A DNA stretch of 53,097 bases from Phlebiopsis flavidoalba (taxonomy: Eukaryota; Basidiomycota; Agaricomycetes; Polyporales; Phanerochaetaceae), in assembly GCA_035772785.1 (NCBI GenBank), contig JAOCPU010000097.1, positions 1-53,097 of the forward strand, written 5' to 3'. Below are positions 10,510-20,506 of this stretch, piece after piece; the first letter of the stretch is position 1; each line of letters begins with the position of its first letter. Under the pieces are notes generated by a model. It was not told the origin of the DNA, did no database searches, and was given only the letters and a program-made list of their open reading frames with translations. Position numbers and translations under genes: made by a program.

Positions 10510-12510
10510 GGCTAGCCCCGCGAGCAAGTTCGACCAAGCGAAAAAGAGCTGAAGTTGCGCCAGCACGCAGAGCCACCCGAGTGGAGATCTTGAAGAGCGA
10601 CCCCCTTTCCAGGCGTGGAATGGCCTAGGATACCGCACCGCCGCAGTGCCACTGGGACTAGAAAAAAAAAGAAGAACAAAAACCCCAAAAAAAAAAAAAC
10701 AACAACTAACACTACAAGTCGCTCCACTACACCGCAGGCTTTACGCACCGGGAAGGGAAACCCCGAGAAAGTGGGTCCAGGAATGCTGTCGCTGAACCAG
10801 AGAGACAAGAGGCGGAGGCCGACGCCAGAGCTGACGACCAACGTCTCGTCCAAAAACCTCAATGCAACTACTGCTGTAAACAATACCCCGACCGGACTGG
10901 ACTTGTGGGAGGCCACCTACCTCAAGCCTACGTTATCCGTGATCATGGATGAAGGCTGGACGGCGCGTTTCAAAGCAGGGTACCTGGAGGATCCGGCCTT
11001 CAGAAGTCATTGGGAAAAGGCCGCCGGTGAAGGACTGGTGCAAGACGCGGCAAGGAGATTCGTTAAGGAGACTACGAAGGGTTAATGTTCTTCCAGGATG
11101 CAGACTTTCAACCCCGGCTGTGCGTTCCTTGCGCGAAACAAGCCCGAATCCTGAAGGAGGCTCACGAAAGTCCATACGTTACGGCTCACGCTGGCTCTGA
11201 GAAGCTCTGGGAGACTCTTAGCCGGCTCTACTACTGGCCCAGGATGAAGAAGGACGTACTCCGATTCTGCACCTCCTGTGATATCTGCCAGAAGACCAAG
11301 CTCTCTAACTTCTCCAGGTTCAGGTTCGGCCCGCCTCACTTCAACTAGATCCCCTCTTGTCCCTTTGAGTCCATCTCTATGGATATGATAGTCAATCTGC
11401 CCTGGTCGGAAGGCTTCAACGTCATACTAGTCTTTGTCGACCGGCTCACCAAGCTAGCTCTGTTCATTCCTACAACCACTGGGTTGAACGCTGCAGGTTT
11501 CGCTACCCTGTTCGTGAAGCATGTCGCGTGCAAATTCGGCCCTCCCTAGTTCACATTCCATAATCAGTGACAGAGACCCTTGCTGGACCTCGCAATTCTA
11601 GAGGGAGGTCGCGAAAACTATACGCACCGAGATGTTGCTATCGTCTTCCCACCATCCGCAGCCACGCACGACGGTCAGACCGAAATCATCAACCGCCAGT
11701 TGGAAGTTATGCTGCGTGCGTATGTCGCGGACAATTGCTCCAGCTGGGCTTCGTGGCTGCCCCTTCTCAAACACGCTTACAATTCCCAAGCTCACAGCTC
11801 CACGGGAGTGAGCCCTTATTTTCTTCTGTACAGCTTCGAGCCTTGTTCGCCCCTGCACGTACTGGAATTGACCGCTATCGGAAATCGGACTCGGAGTCGG
11901 TCGCCGCCAGAGGGGGAGACACGGCGCGATTTCTTGGAGAAATGGCCATGCATAGAGACAACGCGCGGGAGAGCCATAGCCCGCGCACAAGTTAAACAAG
12001 CCGAATCCTACAATAAGGGCCGGAAGACGGAGGAGTTTGAGCCGGGCAACTTAGTGTTGCTGAACTCTCATTCACTGGAGTGGATAGAGTCGAAGGGCAA
12101 AGGCGCCAAACTGGTCCAGCAGTGGATCGGGCCATTCAAAGTGCCTGCAGCGGATTAACGCCAACACTTATCGGCTACAGCTACCATTGGACTACCCTGG
12201 TAGCCCGGTCTTCCACCTGCACCACTTTAAAACGCTACACCACTCTTTCCCCGCCGAGTTCACTGATTGACCAGTACTGCCCGACACGCGCGTTCTCAAG
12301 GCGAGTAACGAGGAGTACGAAGTGGAAGGGATCGTAGGTCATCGATACAACAAGAATAAGCAAGGCCTGCAATACCTGGTGCGTTGGACGGGTACTCACC
12401 CTTGTACGATTCCTGGTTAGGCACTCGGGACCTGCGCAATGTGCCGGAGATGCTGGCAGATTATCGAAAGAAGCACGGCCTCAATAGGGAATGACTTCCT
12501 GAAGAGGGGG
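10510..12510 (+). pseudogene. Gypsy integrase with C-terminal chromodomain, relic
   Basis: A low-complexity Lys/Asn/Thr segment with A-runs (10660-10720) precedes the integrase. The HHCC zinc domain reads HESPYVTAHAG...FCTSCDICQ (about 11164-11290). The core shows an SMDM first-Asp block (about 11373), an SDRDP second-Asp block in another frame (about 11566), and HDGQTEIINRQLEVMLRAYV (about 11668-11727) carrying the Gln-Thr-Glu motif. YNSQAHSSTGVSPYFLLY (about 11779-11832) and a QQWIGPF block (about 12118) follow. The C-terminal chromodomain is recognisable as EVEGIVGHRYNKNK followed by GLQYLVRWTG (about 12315-12390). Stops and several frameshifts are present. In chromoviruses this domain directs integration toward methylated-histone chromatin. 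Confidence 0.85.
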
Positions 12511-12956
12511 ATCCTCCCCGAAAGAAGGATCGACGCCGAGTGTCGACCCTTGGAGGACCCACTGGAACAACGCGTATGCAAATCCTGTCAACTGATTATC
12601 TCTACCATCTCTTGCTCTTATATTCTCCTGCTACCTCGCCTCAATATGCGACTTCCGCCCCAGCTGTCACTCTCGTCGTCTTTTGTCGCTCTCTCGTCCG
12701 TAGCTCTCAACGCTCATGAGCTACAACGACCTCGTCCGCGTGTTACTCTGCCATCCGGAGCTTTTCCACCTTCATTCCTGGTTCAGTAGCCGCCAGTACC
12801 TCTCCGTCAGAGGCGAAACCTGGGTGGCTCTCAACGGGCGAGAGAGGCGCATCCCCAATTTTGCTGCTGCCCAGAGATTCCGCATCGAGCACGGAGGCGA
12901 CGCCGAGGCGGGTAGAGAAGAGGAATTCTGGGCTAAGGCGTCCTGGCAGTCCAAGG
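12511..12956 (+). pseudogene. Unidentified ORF, 5' part (interrupted by element D)
   Basis: Between the gypsy end and element D, a GC-rich coding-like stretch (about 12716-12956) reads RGETWVALNGRERRIPNF and EEEFWAKASWQSKAG. Directly after D, at 15440, a second GC-rich stretch in the same style begins EETFWRPYVPDVDAIRSVR. I infer that D interrupts one gene here, but the join is not clean and no target duplication could be confirmed. I do not recognise the family. It could be a further retroelement ORF or a captured host gene. Confidence 0.4.
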
Positions 12957-15439
12957 CAGGTGTGCATGTAGAAATTTTTACAAAAGAGCCTGACATTTGT
13001 AACTTGCTGTGTTGTAAAACAGATGGGGCATCCTAGGAGCATTTTAAAAATGGGGTCCCATTTTTCAGTGTGTTGTGTAATGTAGCCCCATCAAAACAAA
13101 ACATATTTCAGTTAAGCACTTTAGCCATATGTTTTGATGGGAAGGAGCTATGTGGCAAAATAGAGTTTTCTAACATAAGCAACCTCATGGAATTTGCGGA
13201 AAAAAAGCGCTCAAAAAGCGCCAGGAACCGGTTCCCATCAAAAGCTTTTGTGGCACTGATGGTGCTTGCTTCCAGATAAGATTTTGCTTCCATCAAATTA
13301 GATTAGATCTTGATGGGCTAGCTCCTGCTATTATATTCCGCTTTTCCTGCCTTTTTGCCGCTATTTTTTGCCGCTATTCCTGTCCTCCCCTTTCGTTTCC
13401 CTCCATTCTTTTTCTGTAGGTTACATAGATATACATCTGTAGAGCTCCGATCTCAATTTTTGAGAGGTTCCATGATGTGCAGGGCCCACAGTAAAATAAA
13501 TACTATTATAATTAATAAAGAATCGGTAAAAATGGCATATTGGAGGTATACCCTGGGGGAATGGGGGCCTAGAAATGGGCGGTATGCTTGCCATTGTATA
13601 GGCATACATTGGGGCAATACAGAAATGAAGTTTGGAAGCTATCCAGGCACATGGGAACAATAGGGATATATATTATTCTGGGGAAAAGCGGAAAAATAAT
13701 ATTTGGGCAGGTCCCCTTGGGGGTATTATTGGTCTGGGGGTCGTTGTAACTATCCAGAATACTCACACAACATTGGGATAGTCTACATATAGCGCTGAAA
13801 CACCAGGGTATCAATATAGCACATGCTACGTCCTGATATATACCTCAAAATAGGGGTATCCAGCATAAAAGCGAAAGTGTGCATTTACCCCTGGGCTCTA
13901 CAGCGGTGGGATACCTTCTGGCTATTGTCTATATACTCTGTGCATGTAGGAACATGTGTGTGGAATTAGTTTCGAAGGTTTAGAACAACTTCCCCAGGTG
14001 CTGCAGCCCTTAAACCCAAAGAAAAGTGTCATTTAGGGTTTAAAAAAGCGAAAACATGTGCACCTATTCACACACAGGGCAGTATAATTTACTTCCAGCT
14101 GTAGAACACATTCTACATACCTCCCACACATGCTACAATTTAGTTTACATCAATCCCCCAAGTGGGTGGAAAGATGTGCTAGTGTTACAACAGAATGCAT
14201 GGGGTTAACATGAATCTCTATACAATTACACAACTTCCTGTCTGTTTCTATGCTCTGACAGCCTGTGCATGTCTCCTCCTTTCGCAAATTTGGATATAAG
14301 GGTTTTCAGGGGTGTAGAATATAATGGAGATATCAGCTAAGCTTCATTTGTACTGCAATACCGTGATTTGGGCTTAACCTTAAAATCCGAAAATAAGCGC
14401 CAGGATAATTGACCAAGATCTGGATAATCACACTAGCTACAGGCATTCCATTGCTTCCACAATTTATCTGAATGTACTAGACACTTATAGGGTACTTTCC
14501 ATCCACTCAGAATAGCAGATTATTGATCTGGAGGGTATAGGGGGAGTAGCCATCAATTCCGCAAAAATATGTTTCCAAACATGCATATCATGTTAAAGCC
14601 TTTGATCTACATGATGAAAATACTTCTAAATGGTGTATCTACATGGGAGAAATGCTCAGAACAATCCCCAATCAATAGGAAGCAATGCCCAGACCCCTAG
14701 ATTTCAAAAAATACCCGGAAATTCGAAACAATTCCCAGGATAATGGGAATGTGTCAGATGATGTTCCTATGCTGTGGGCATGCTCAGAGGACATATAGGA
14801 GCTCAAACAAGAAGCAGCAAAGCCAGGGAAATGCAGGGGAACCCAGGGTACTCTATTGAAAATTGCAATAAAATCGAAATAAAATCGGATTATACTGGTA
14901 GCCCCTGGCAGGCTAAATATGGAAATTCTGTTCGGTGGGCATATTCTAAACATACATAGGTACTCAAACTACAATACAGCGCCCTAAATAAGCAAGGGGA
15001 AAGCTGGGGAGCAACCCCAAATGCAGCCCAAAAGCGGAATTGATGGGAAGCGGATTGCCATCAATTCCCAGCCTAATTGGGCAAGGGGGCGCATTGTGGG
15101 TCCACCCACAGGGTCCAGCCGCTTTCTCGCGCCTTTTGGGCGCTTATTTTGCGCGCAAAAGGTTGTGTTAAGAAAAATTGACGGCATTCTAGCTCATTCA
15201 TTTCTTCACCAAATTTTGTCATGCTGATATGTTTAGGAAGCTAGAAAGCAGGGCTTCAAAAAAGAAAATTACCATTTTTGGAAGTTGTCAGCCTTTTTGT
15301 AAAACACCCCCTATTTTAAAAAGAATGTCAGCCTAGGCCTGGGACCCTATTTTTAAAAGGCTCCTAGCATGGCCCATCTATTTTACAATACAGCCAGTTA
15401 TAGATCAGTGACTGTTTAATAAAAGAGCTACATGGTCTG
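12957..15439 (-). mobile_element. Element D: complete 2.48-kb non-autonomous element, reverse orientation
   Basis: Left end CAGGTGTGCATGTAG (12957) and a degraded right end ...CTACATGGTCTG (15439) form imperfect inverted termini of about 110 bp. They share the ACAGATGGGGCAT/ATGCTAGGAG-type and AAAAATGGGGTCCCA blocks. The interior (about 13290-15030) matches copies A-C in reverse: the 'gccctgcacatcatgga' block, the 'cccccagaccaata' block, and the region bordering the LTR insertion in copy C. D therefore shows the uninterrupted form of C. Its length agrees with C once the LTR and KDZ are removed (about 2.45 kb). No coding region is seen. Confidence 0.75.
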
Positions 15440-16030
15440 GTGTCCGAGGAGACTTTCTGGAGGCCGTACGTGCCGGATGTGGACGCCATTCGCTCAGTTC
15501 GCGTGACCAACGACGAAGCGACCACTCCATGGATGTTCGCTGACGAAGAACTCGCTCTGGACTACGCCCCGCCTGATAACCCAGGGCGACTCCCGTTGTC
15601 CACTATTTTGGAGATCCATTGCAATCTCCACAGCGCGCTCGCCATCCTGGACCTATTCTCACAAGCGATGGCGCTGGGCCGGACAGGCTCTTCTGCGAGC
15701 CTGGCCACACGCTCGACCTGTGTCTAGCCGAGGGCAACAAGGAAGTGCAAGCGGCGTTGAGAAGCGCGAAAAACGCATATGCTCGACCTCATTGGCCTCG
15801 TGACCTACCTTTTCCTACGAGCGGATGAGGGTATCGTGATAGAGTCGATCGAGCTGGTTTACAGCGAAGCCTTCGCGGCATGGCGTGTGCCGGCCGGGCC
15901 GCGTATGGAGGTACTGGTCAACCTTGTCAAGATGGGCAATGCACTCGTTGCCCTTATCCAACTGGTTAGCTCACGACGTGCATTACTTTTGTCTGCAGCT
16001 GTAATAGAGACATTCCACCATATATGACTA
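15440..16030 (+). pseudogene. Unidentified ORF, 3' part (after element D)
   Basis: This GC-rich reading frame starts in frame at the D boundary with VSEETFWRPYVPDVD and passes through TTPWMFADEELALDYAPPDN and TILEIHCNLHSALAILDLF (about 15600-15655). A frame change near 15690 leads to another open stretch (AYARPHWPRDL; then LVYSEAFAAWRVPAGPRMEV, about 15855-15915). It looks like the continuation of the 12.7-12.95-kb ORF. The family is not recognised. Confidence 0.4.
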
Positions 16031-17741
16031 TGAATAGGGCAGGCTCATAATGTTATATTTGCGGAGAAAATAGGCACACTGCTATACAATGTGCAAAGAT
16101 TAACAAGCTAATATTGCAAAAGGTTGATCATAAGAGAGCTTGGTAGTAACCAATTGCTTTGATATAATGGGACAGCAATCTAACAAGCTTTAGATGAGAA
16201 AACAATCCTTCAAGCAATCAACCAAATTAGAGAAGCTCAGTCAAATTATATTATAATTGACAGCTACTCTGATATTGAATATTTTAAATATAGCAAAATA
16301 GATTGTGAAGCAAACACATTGATGATCTACTATTTTACATTAGAAAAAACCATTTAGAAAGATGAGTATAATGACTACAATGTTTTATCCAGCTTTCTAA
16401 AGTAGCGCAACTGGACAAAACCAGCAACAATAGTGCTTTGAAGAAGTTGAAGTGCCAATGTGCCAGAAAATTTCAAACAAGTGATTAAAAGGCTGCAGCA
16501 AGCCTATAAACAAGGAAAAATTCAAAGGTTCATTTTGGTTCTGGGAACACAGCCTAAACTAACCAAACAATGGCCAGAAAATCTTTCTATGCAATATTTG
16601 TTCAAATCAAATCTGGCCCAGTGGCAAATATACTTTTGACCCATACAATAGTGACTTAATAATGGAAGATTTATCAGAACCTCCCAAACAAACCATGCCT
16701 ACTGCAAAGAAGATTGTAAAGAACAAAGAAAATATAAGATAGATAATTTGGCTAGCGGATATTTCTTGGAAATTCAGAAGAGTTTACTTAGCTATTCAAA
16801 TAGAATTCAAAGGTTGGAAACTGATTCTGGACCAGTTCACTAAATGAACCAAATTGGCAATATAGTTTTGAAAACTACAGATCCTTTACAAAAAATAAAT
16901 TGATTCCTATTAATCTCACGTTAGAGAACTACTATAAAATATGCAATCTCCTCAATATTAGACCAATAGAATCTAGATCTGTTTTTTATTCAACAGACAA
17001 CTAAACTATTGGAATAATATGAGAGAGAAATAAAAAAATCTGTGGGCTGCCAGTGTATGCTATCTACCATCACACAACACTATTTATTAGGCTAGATTAC
17101 AAACATAAGTATATCTAAACAAGTAAAATAGAAACAAATATAATTAATAGTCTGCTACCCTTATACCTATGACAATTATAAAGGGGTTAAGAAATTATTT
17201 ACTATACTACTCACTCAGTACCTGTGGAATATCAGCATCCAGTATTTACTGGTAAAATAACTCAGCAAGAAATTCACAAACAATAGTTCCATATAGTTGG
17301 GTTTTTAATTCAAGAAATAGAATCTTGAGACCAAGCTCAAGAACACTAACAACAAGCTTCTTCAACCGCCTTTTGTAGCCTCCTACAGTCAAAGACTGCA
17401 CCAATAGACTGCTCTCGATCAAGCCTTACTCTGGGCAGAGAGGCAAGGTACGAGCTCTAGGGATTGACCTGGTACATAGAGTTGGATCTACGGCGGTTTT
17501 CTCGGATAACTACACATGTGTATTAGGTAGGTGCAACTTGTCGCTAGAGGGATCTGGTTAGTGCCGAGGTTCACGGGCGGCGCCTTGCGGCTGGTTTCCG
17601 TCCAGGGTACAGTGAACAAAATACGTCAAAAGTCTTTTGTATAACTAACAGGCGCGCGTTCGATAAGAGTCTCAGGGTGTAGATAGATAGTGGAGGGTTG
17701 AGTGCTGAAGTCCGCGTCGTTGATCGTGAGTTTCGACCTAA
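16031..17741 (+). pseudogene. AT-rich retroelement-like relic with one zinc knuckle
   Basis: The only diagnostic feature is a perfect CCHC zinc knuckle, CYICGENRHTAIQC, at 16051-16092 (C-x2-C-x4-H-x4-C), typical of gag proteins. Downstream, broken frames (for example NFKQVIKRLQQAYKQGKIQR at about 16465-16525) look coding-derived but are not assignable. From about 17380 to 17741 the sequence becomes GC-richer with no recognisable ORF. It ends exactly where an LTR fragment begins. Confidence 0.35.
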
Positions 17742-17898
17742 TGTCACAACTAAGGCCTAAGCATGTATGCCGAGGACAATAGCAGCCAGTGACAATCTCA
17801 ACAAACTATCAAGAGGACGAGGGGGCTAGGGCAAATGCAAGTGTGTATGTGTGAGCGCCGACACCGATGGCAACAGCAAACTGTTGTAGGCTGAGAAC
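17742..17898 (+). mobile_element. Truncated LTR (first ~157 bp) of the TGTCAC...GTGACA family
   Basis: The fragment begins TGTCACAACTAAGG and follows the solo LTR at 51063-51617 through 'caatagcagccagtgaca' and 'caaactgttgtaggctgag', then the homology stops. It shares the same LTR family as 30094-44276 and 51063-51617. No target duplication can be assessed because the 3' part is missing. Confidence 0.75.
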
Positions 17899-18940
17899 TA
17901 TCCACAGAATGTCAGAGAACTCATTTCTGCCAAGGCTATGCATAAGCTCATGGATAACTGAGTGTACGTTTGGTTTGTTCATTGGATAGCTGCTGGAAGT
18001 GGAAGTAATTTGTCTTCAAATTGAGCATCGCGCAAATGGCCTTGAGATTCTTGTCTGGTGCTATATTTGCAGAAGTGGCAATAAGAGGCACATGTTTTGG
18101 TGGCTATTTATGTATGGTGACTATATGCTGGTAGGTGGTCCAAAACTCTTTACCTCATGTGGGGCAAGATGTGGACCTCATCAAGACCAAGGAGCGAGGT
18201 GTTTGCATGAAAGTTGTGGTCCCAGAATATGACATCAATTTTGTGAGAGGCCATCGAGAACACTTTGATTTTGTTGTATAGATTTTGTCCTTTGTGTTTG
18301 GCTTGGACAATCTCTGCAGCATGTAGCGCTACAAAAAAAAAAAAAAAGGTACGATGTGGAAAACAAACAACCATCAAGGCAAGGTAGCTTTGCTTTCACG
18401 GCCCTTTACAGAGAAGTAAGTAAATACACTATCTTGTTTACATAGCCCAAGCGCCTTGCATAGTTATTTCCCAGCTCGATTAAAGGCATTACCACAAGCA
18501 TAACTGGCTTTGCCGGAAATACTAGGAACACTTTGATAGAGTTCTCTTGCATATGCTGGGCAATCAGGACTAGCCACAAAAAGTATAGGCTTTTTCCCCC
18601 CCTAGTTGGGGCACTGACAAGCTAGCTGATACAGTCAAAGTCCATATACCTAAGAGTTGACCTGGTGCTTGTGAGGGCCTGCTGGCCACTGCGGGATGGG
18701 TTGTGCTATAATCTGGTGGACAAGGGCCTGGCCTTGATCTCACATCTAGCAAATATTAGCTTTCATAGCTGCATTGCTTGCTATATGCTATAGTGGCCTT
18801 TGACAACAATATAACCTAGCCAAATTTGACAATGACAATATCCTACCGAGCAGCTAGCATACACTACGGTGCTGTAGATTTGAATTTCGGACTTTGAAAT
18901 CCCACAAGAGATCCCACACAACCAGCCCAAGCCATTTGTT
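17899..18940. other. Non-coding stretch, no recognisable gene
   Basis: Mixed-composition sequence with no ORF that reads like a known protein. A poly-A run of 15 lies at about 18331-18345. The short open frames here lack supporting codon or domain signal. It separates the LTR fragment from the copia 5' region. Confidence 0.5.
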
Positions 18941-18952
18941 AGCTGGCCCTAC

Positions 18953-18960
18953 TATAAAAG
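18953..18960 (+). promoter_or_regulatory. Candidate TATA box upstream of copia gag
   Basis: TATAAAAG lies about 455 bp upstream of the copia gag start codon (19412). Pyrimidine-rich and 'cattac/caatcat' sequence between them is compatible with an LTR R/U5 and leader. The LTR ends were not identified, so the assignment is tentative. Confidence 0.3.
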
Positions 18961-19411
18961 GTATTTGGAGGTGACACTTAATTGCCAGAATTCAAAACAG
19001 ACTAGCTCTCCATTACACCCACAATCATTTGATTTTCATCGACATTTGCACTCTCTACCGCCAAATCATCGCTATAGAACCTCCATCCTTGCTCTCTGAG
19101 TTATCCAGCCGCTCACTGGGCTCTTTTAACCTCTCCAGACAGCCCCTCCGATCCTCATCCCTATTCTACAATGTCGTTCTGCTTGGGATCGCTCCTCTTT
19201 ACTCCAATCACCCCTATCTTGCACTTCGCTGCTTGACAGCCCCTATCCTGATCCTTGCCATTTGCTTCTGTGGCTGACAGCCCTGATCCTTACTGCTCCG
19301 CTACACACATCAGTCCGCTCCAATCGCTTTTTCCAGCTCTTTACAATTTCCCTTCGCTCTCATCACCTCTTTGCGCGTTCCTTTCACCCTCCTGACAATT
19401 TCCTGCCTTCC

Positions 19412-20506
19412 ATGGCTTCAAAAGTCACCCACACCCCTCGCTTTGACAAGCTGCGCACTGGCAACTGCCTAGCATAGAAGGGAAAACCATCTTAGCAACG
19501 CTCAAAACGCGTGGTTAGTGGCGCATTGTGTAGGGAACCAAGAAGAGACCGGATTGCAAGGACGCTAAGGCTCCAACAGCTGAAGAGGAGAAGGCTAGAG
19601 ATAATTGGGAGGAGACAGGGAGCTTAGGGCTACTGATGGGATCCAGCTATCGCTCTCTGATGACCAAAAACGCACGTAGAGAACATCTCCAACGATCCTG
19701 TGAAGATTTGGGCAAAGTTCGAGGTTGTACACATGCAGAAGAAGCCTGGCATGCGGTTCAATGCCTGGGAGGAGTTTTTTCTCCATCCATATGGCTGAGA
19801 ACAAGTCCCTGTCCTCTCTGATGACTCGGATTGACGCTGCTATGATCAAGGTCAAGAATCTGCGGCCTTCCACCTTCACACTCGACGAGTTGGACAAGGA
19901 GCTAGTGGCTATGACTATGACCAGAGCCGTACCCGTGAGTCTTATGCGCATTTCGCCTCTTCGCTTCAACTCCTCAATAAACTCGACAAGGACACGCTCC
20001 AGAGCGCCTTCATTAACGAGCAATCCCTTTGCTCTCGCTCTACCACCCTTGTCTCCAGCTCTGTGCTCTCTGCTTCGACCTCTCAGGCGCCCCCAACACT
20101 ACCCCCATGCGAGTTCTGCACCATCCCTGGTCACAACATCGCTTCCTGCCATCGCTTCCAGCGCGAAAAGGAGTGCGCTGCGCAGGATGGTCGCAGAACG
20201 TCGCAAGCAGCGTGTCAAGGGCAAGAACGGCGCTGCTGCAGCCAAGGAGACCGCTTCACAAGCCTCCACTCCAATGGAGCACGCTGGCCAGGCCACAGTT
20301 CGTTCCCTATCATTGTCTACCTCGCTAGAGCACGCTGCTCACCACCTCTGGACTGTAGACACAGGCGCGCGGACTGCTCATATAACACTTTATTCCCATT
20401 GGCTGCGCAAACTACACCCCTTCGCGCATTGCTATCTGCCTTGCCAATGACGCTGTTGTCTACTCTGAGGGTGTAGAATCTGTGGGGTTCGCTCCAGTGA
20501 TTGGCA
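19412..20506 (+). pseudogene. Ty1/copia gag and start of protease, forward copy (truncated)
   Basis: The start ATG at 19412 gives MASKVTHTPRFDKLRTGN, typical of a copia gag N-terminus, but a TAG at about 19471 replaces an expected Trp. The frame continues with KFEVVHMQKKPGMRFNAWEE (about 19713-19772), LMTRIDAAMIKVKNLRPSTF (about 19820-19878), and the zinc knuckle CEFCTIPGHNIASC (about 20109-20150). The protease then reads HHLWTVDTGA (about 20342), with the Asp-Thr-Gly active site intact. Homology ends abruptly at about 20506, where the reverse-strand copy's RNase H end begins. Compared with the reverse copy it has small indels (near 19935, 20090, 20185 and 20370). Confidence 0.82.
19880..20506 (+). 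repeat. Inverted duplication arm 1 (copia gag-protease)
   Basis: This arm matches 23761-24385 in reverse complement over roughly 600 bp, with small indels. The shared block runs from the LDKELVAM segment of gag to the protease segment GFAPVIG. It is part of a head-to-head arrangement in which the copia pol lies between the two arms. Confidence 0.8.

Larger units (their letters stand above)
6384..12510 (+). mobile_element. Ty3/gypsy chromovirus relic (gag end, protease, RT, RNase H, integrase, chromodomain)
   Basis: Domains appear in the canonical Ty3/gypsy order (protease, RT, RNase H, integrase) and the polyprotein ends with a chromodomain, which defines chromoviruses. The copy is full of frameshifts and stops. 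Its 5' side is broken at 6383 by element X, and the protease-RT linker is interrupted by an LTR-like segment (about 7720-8480). I could not identify the element's own flanking LTRs. Sequence is GC-richer than the repeat elements around it. Confidence 0.85.

Noticed and set aside
17742..17898. Start of a full-length LTR retrotransposon
   Set aside because: Homology to the LTR stops after about 157 bp, and no polypurine tract, primer-binding site or second LTR was seen nearby.
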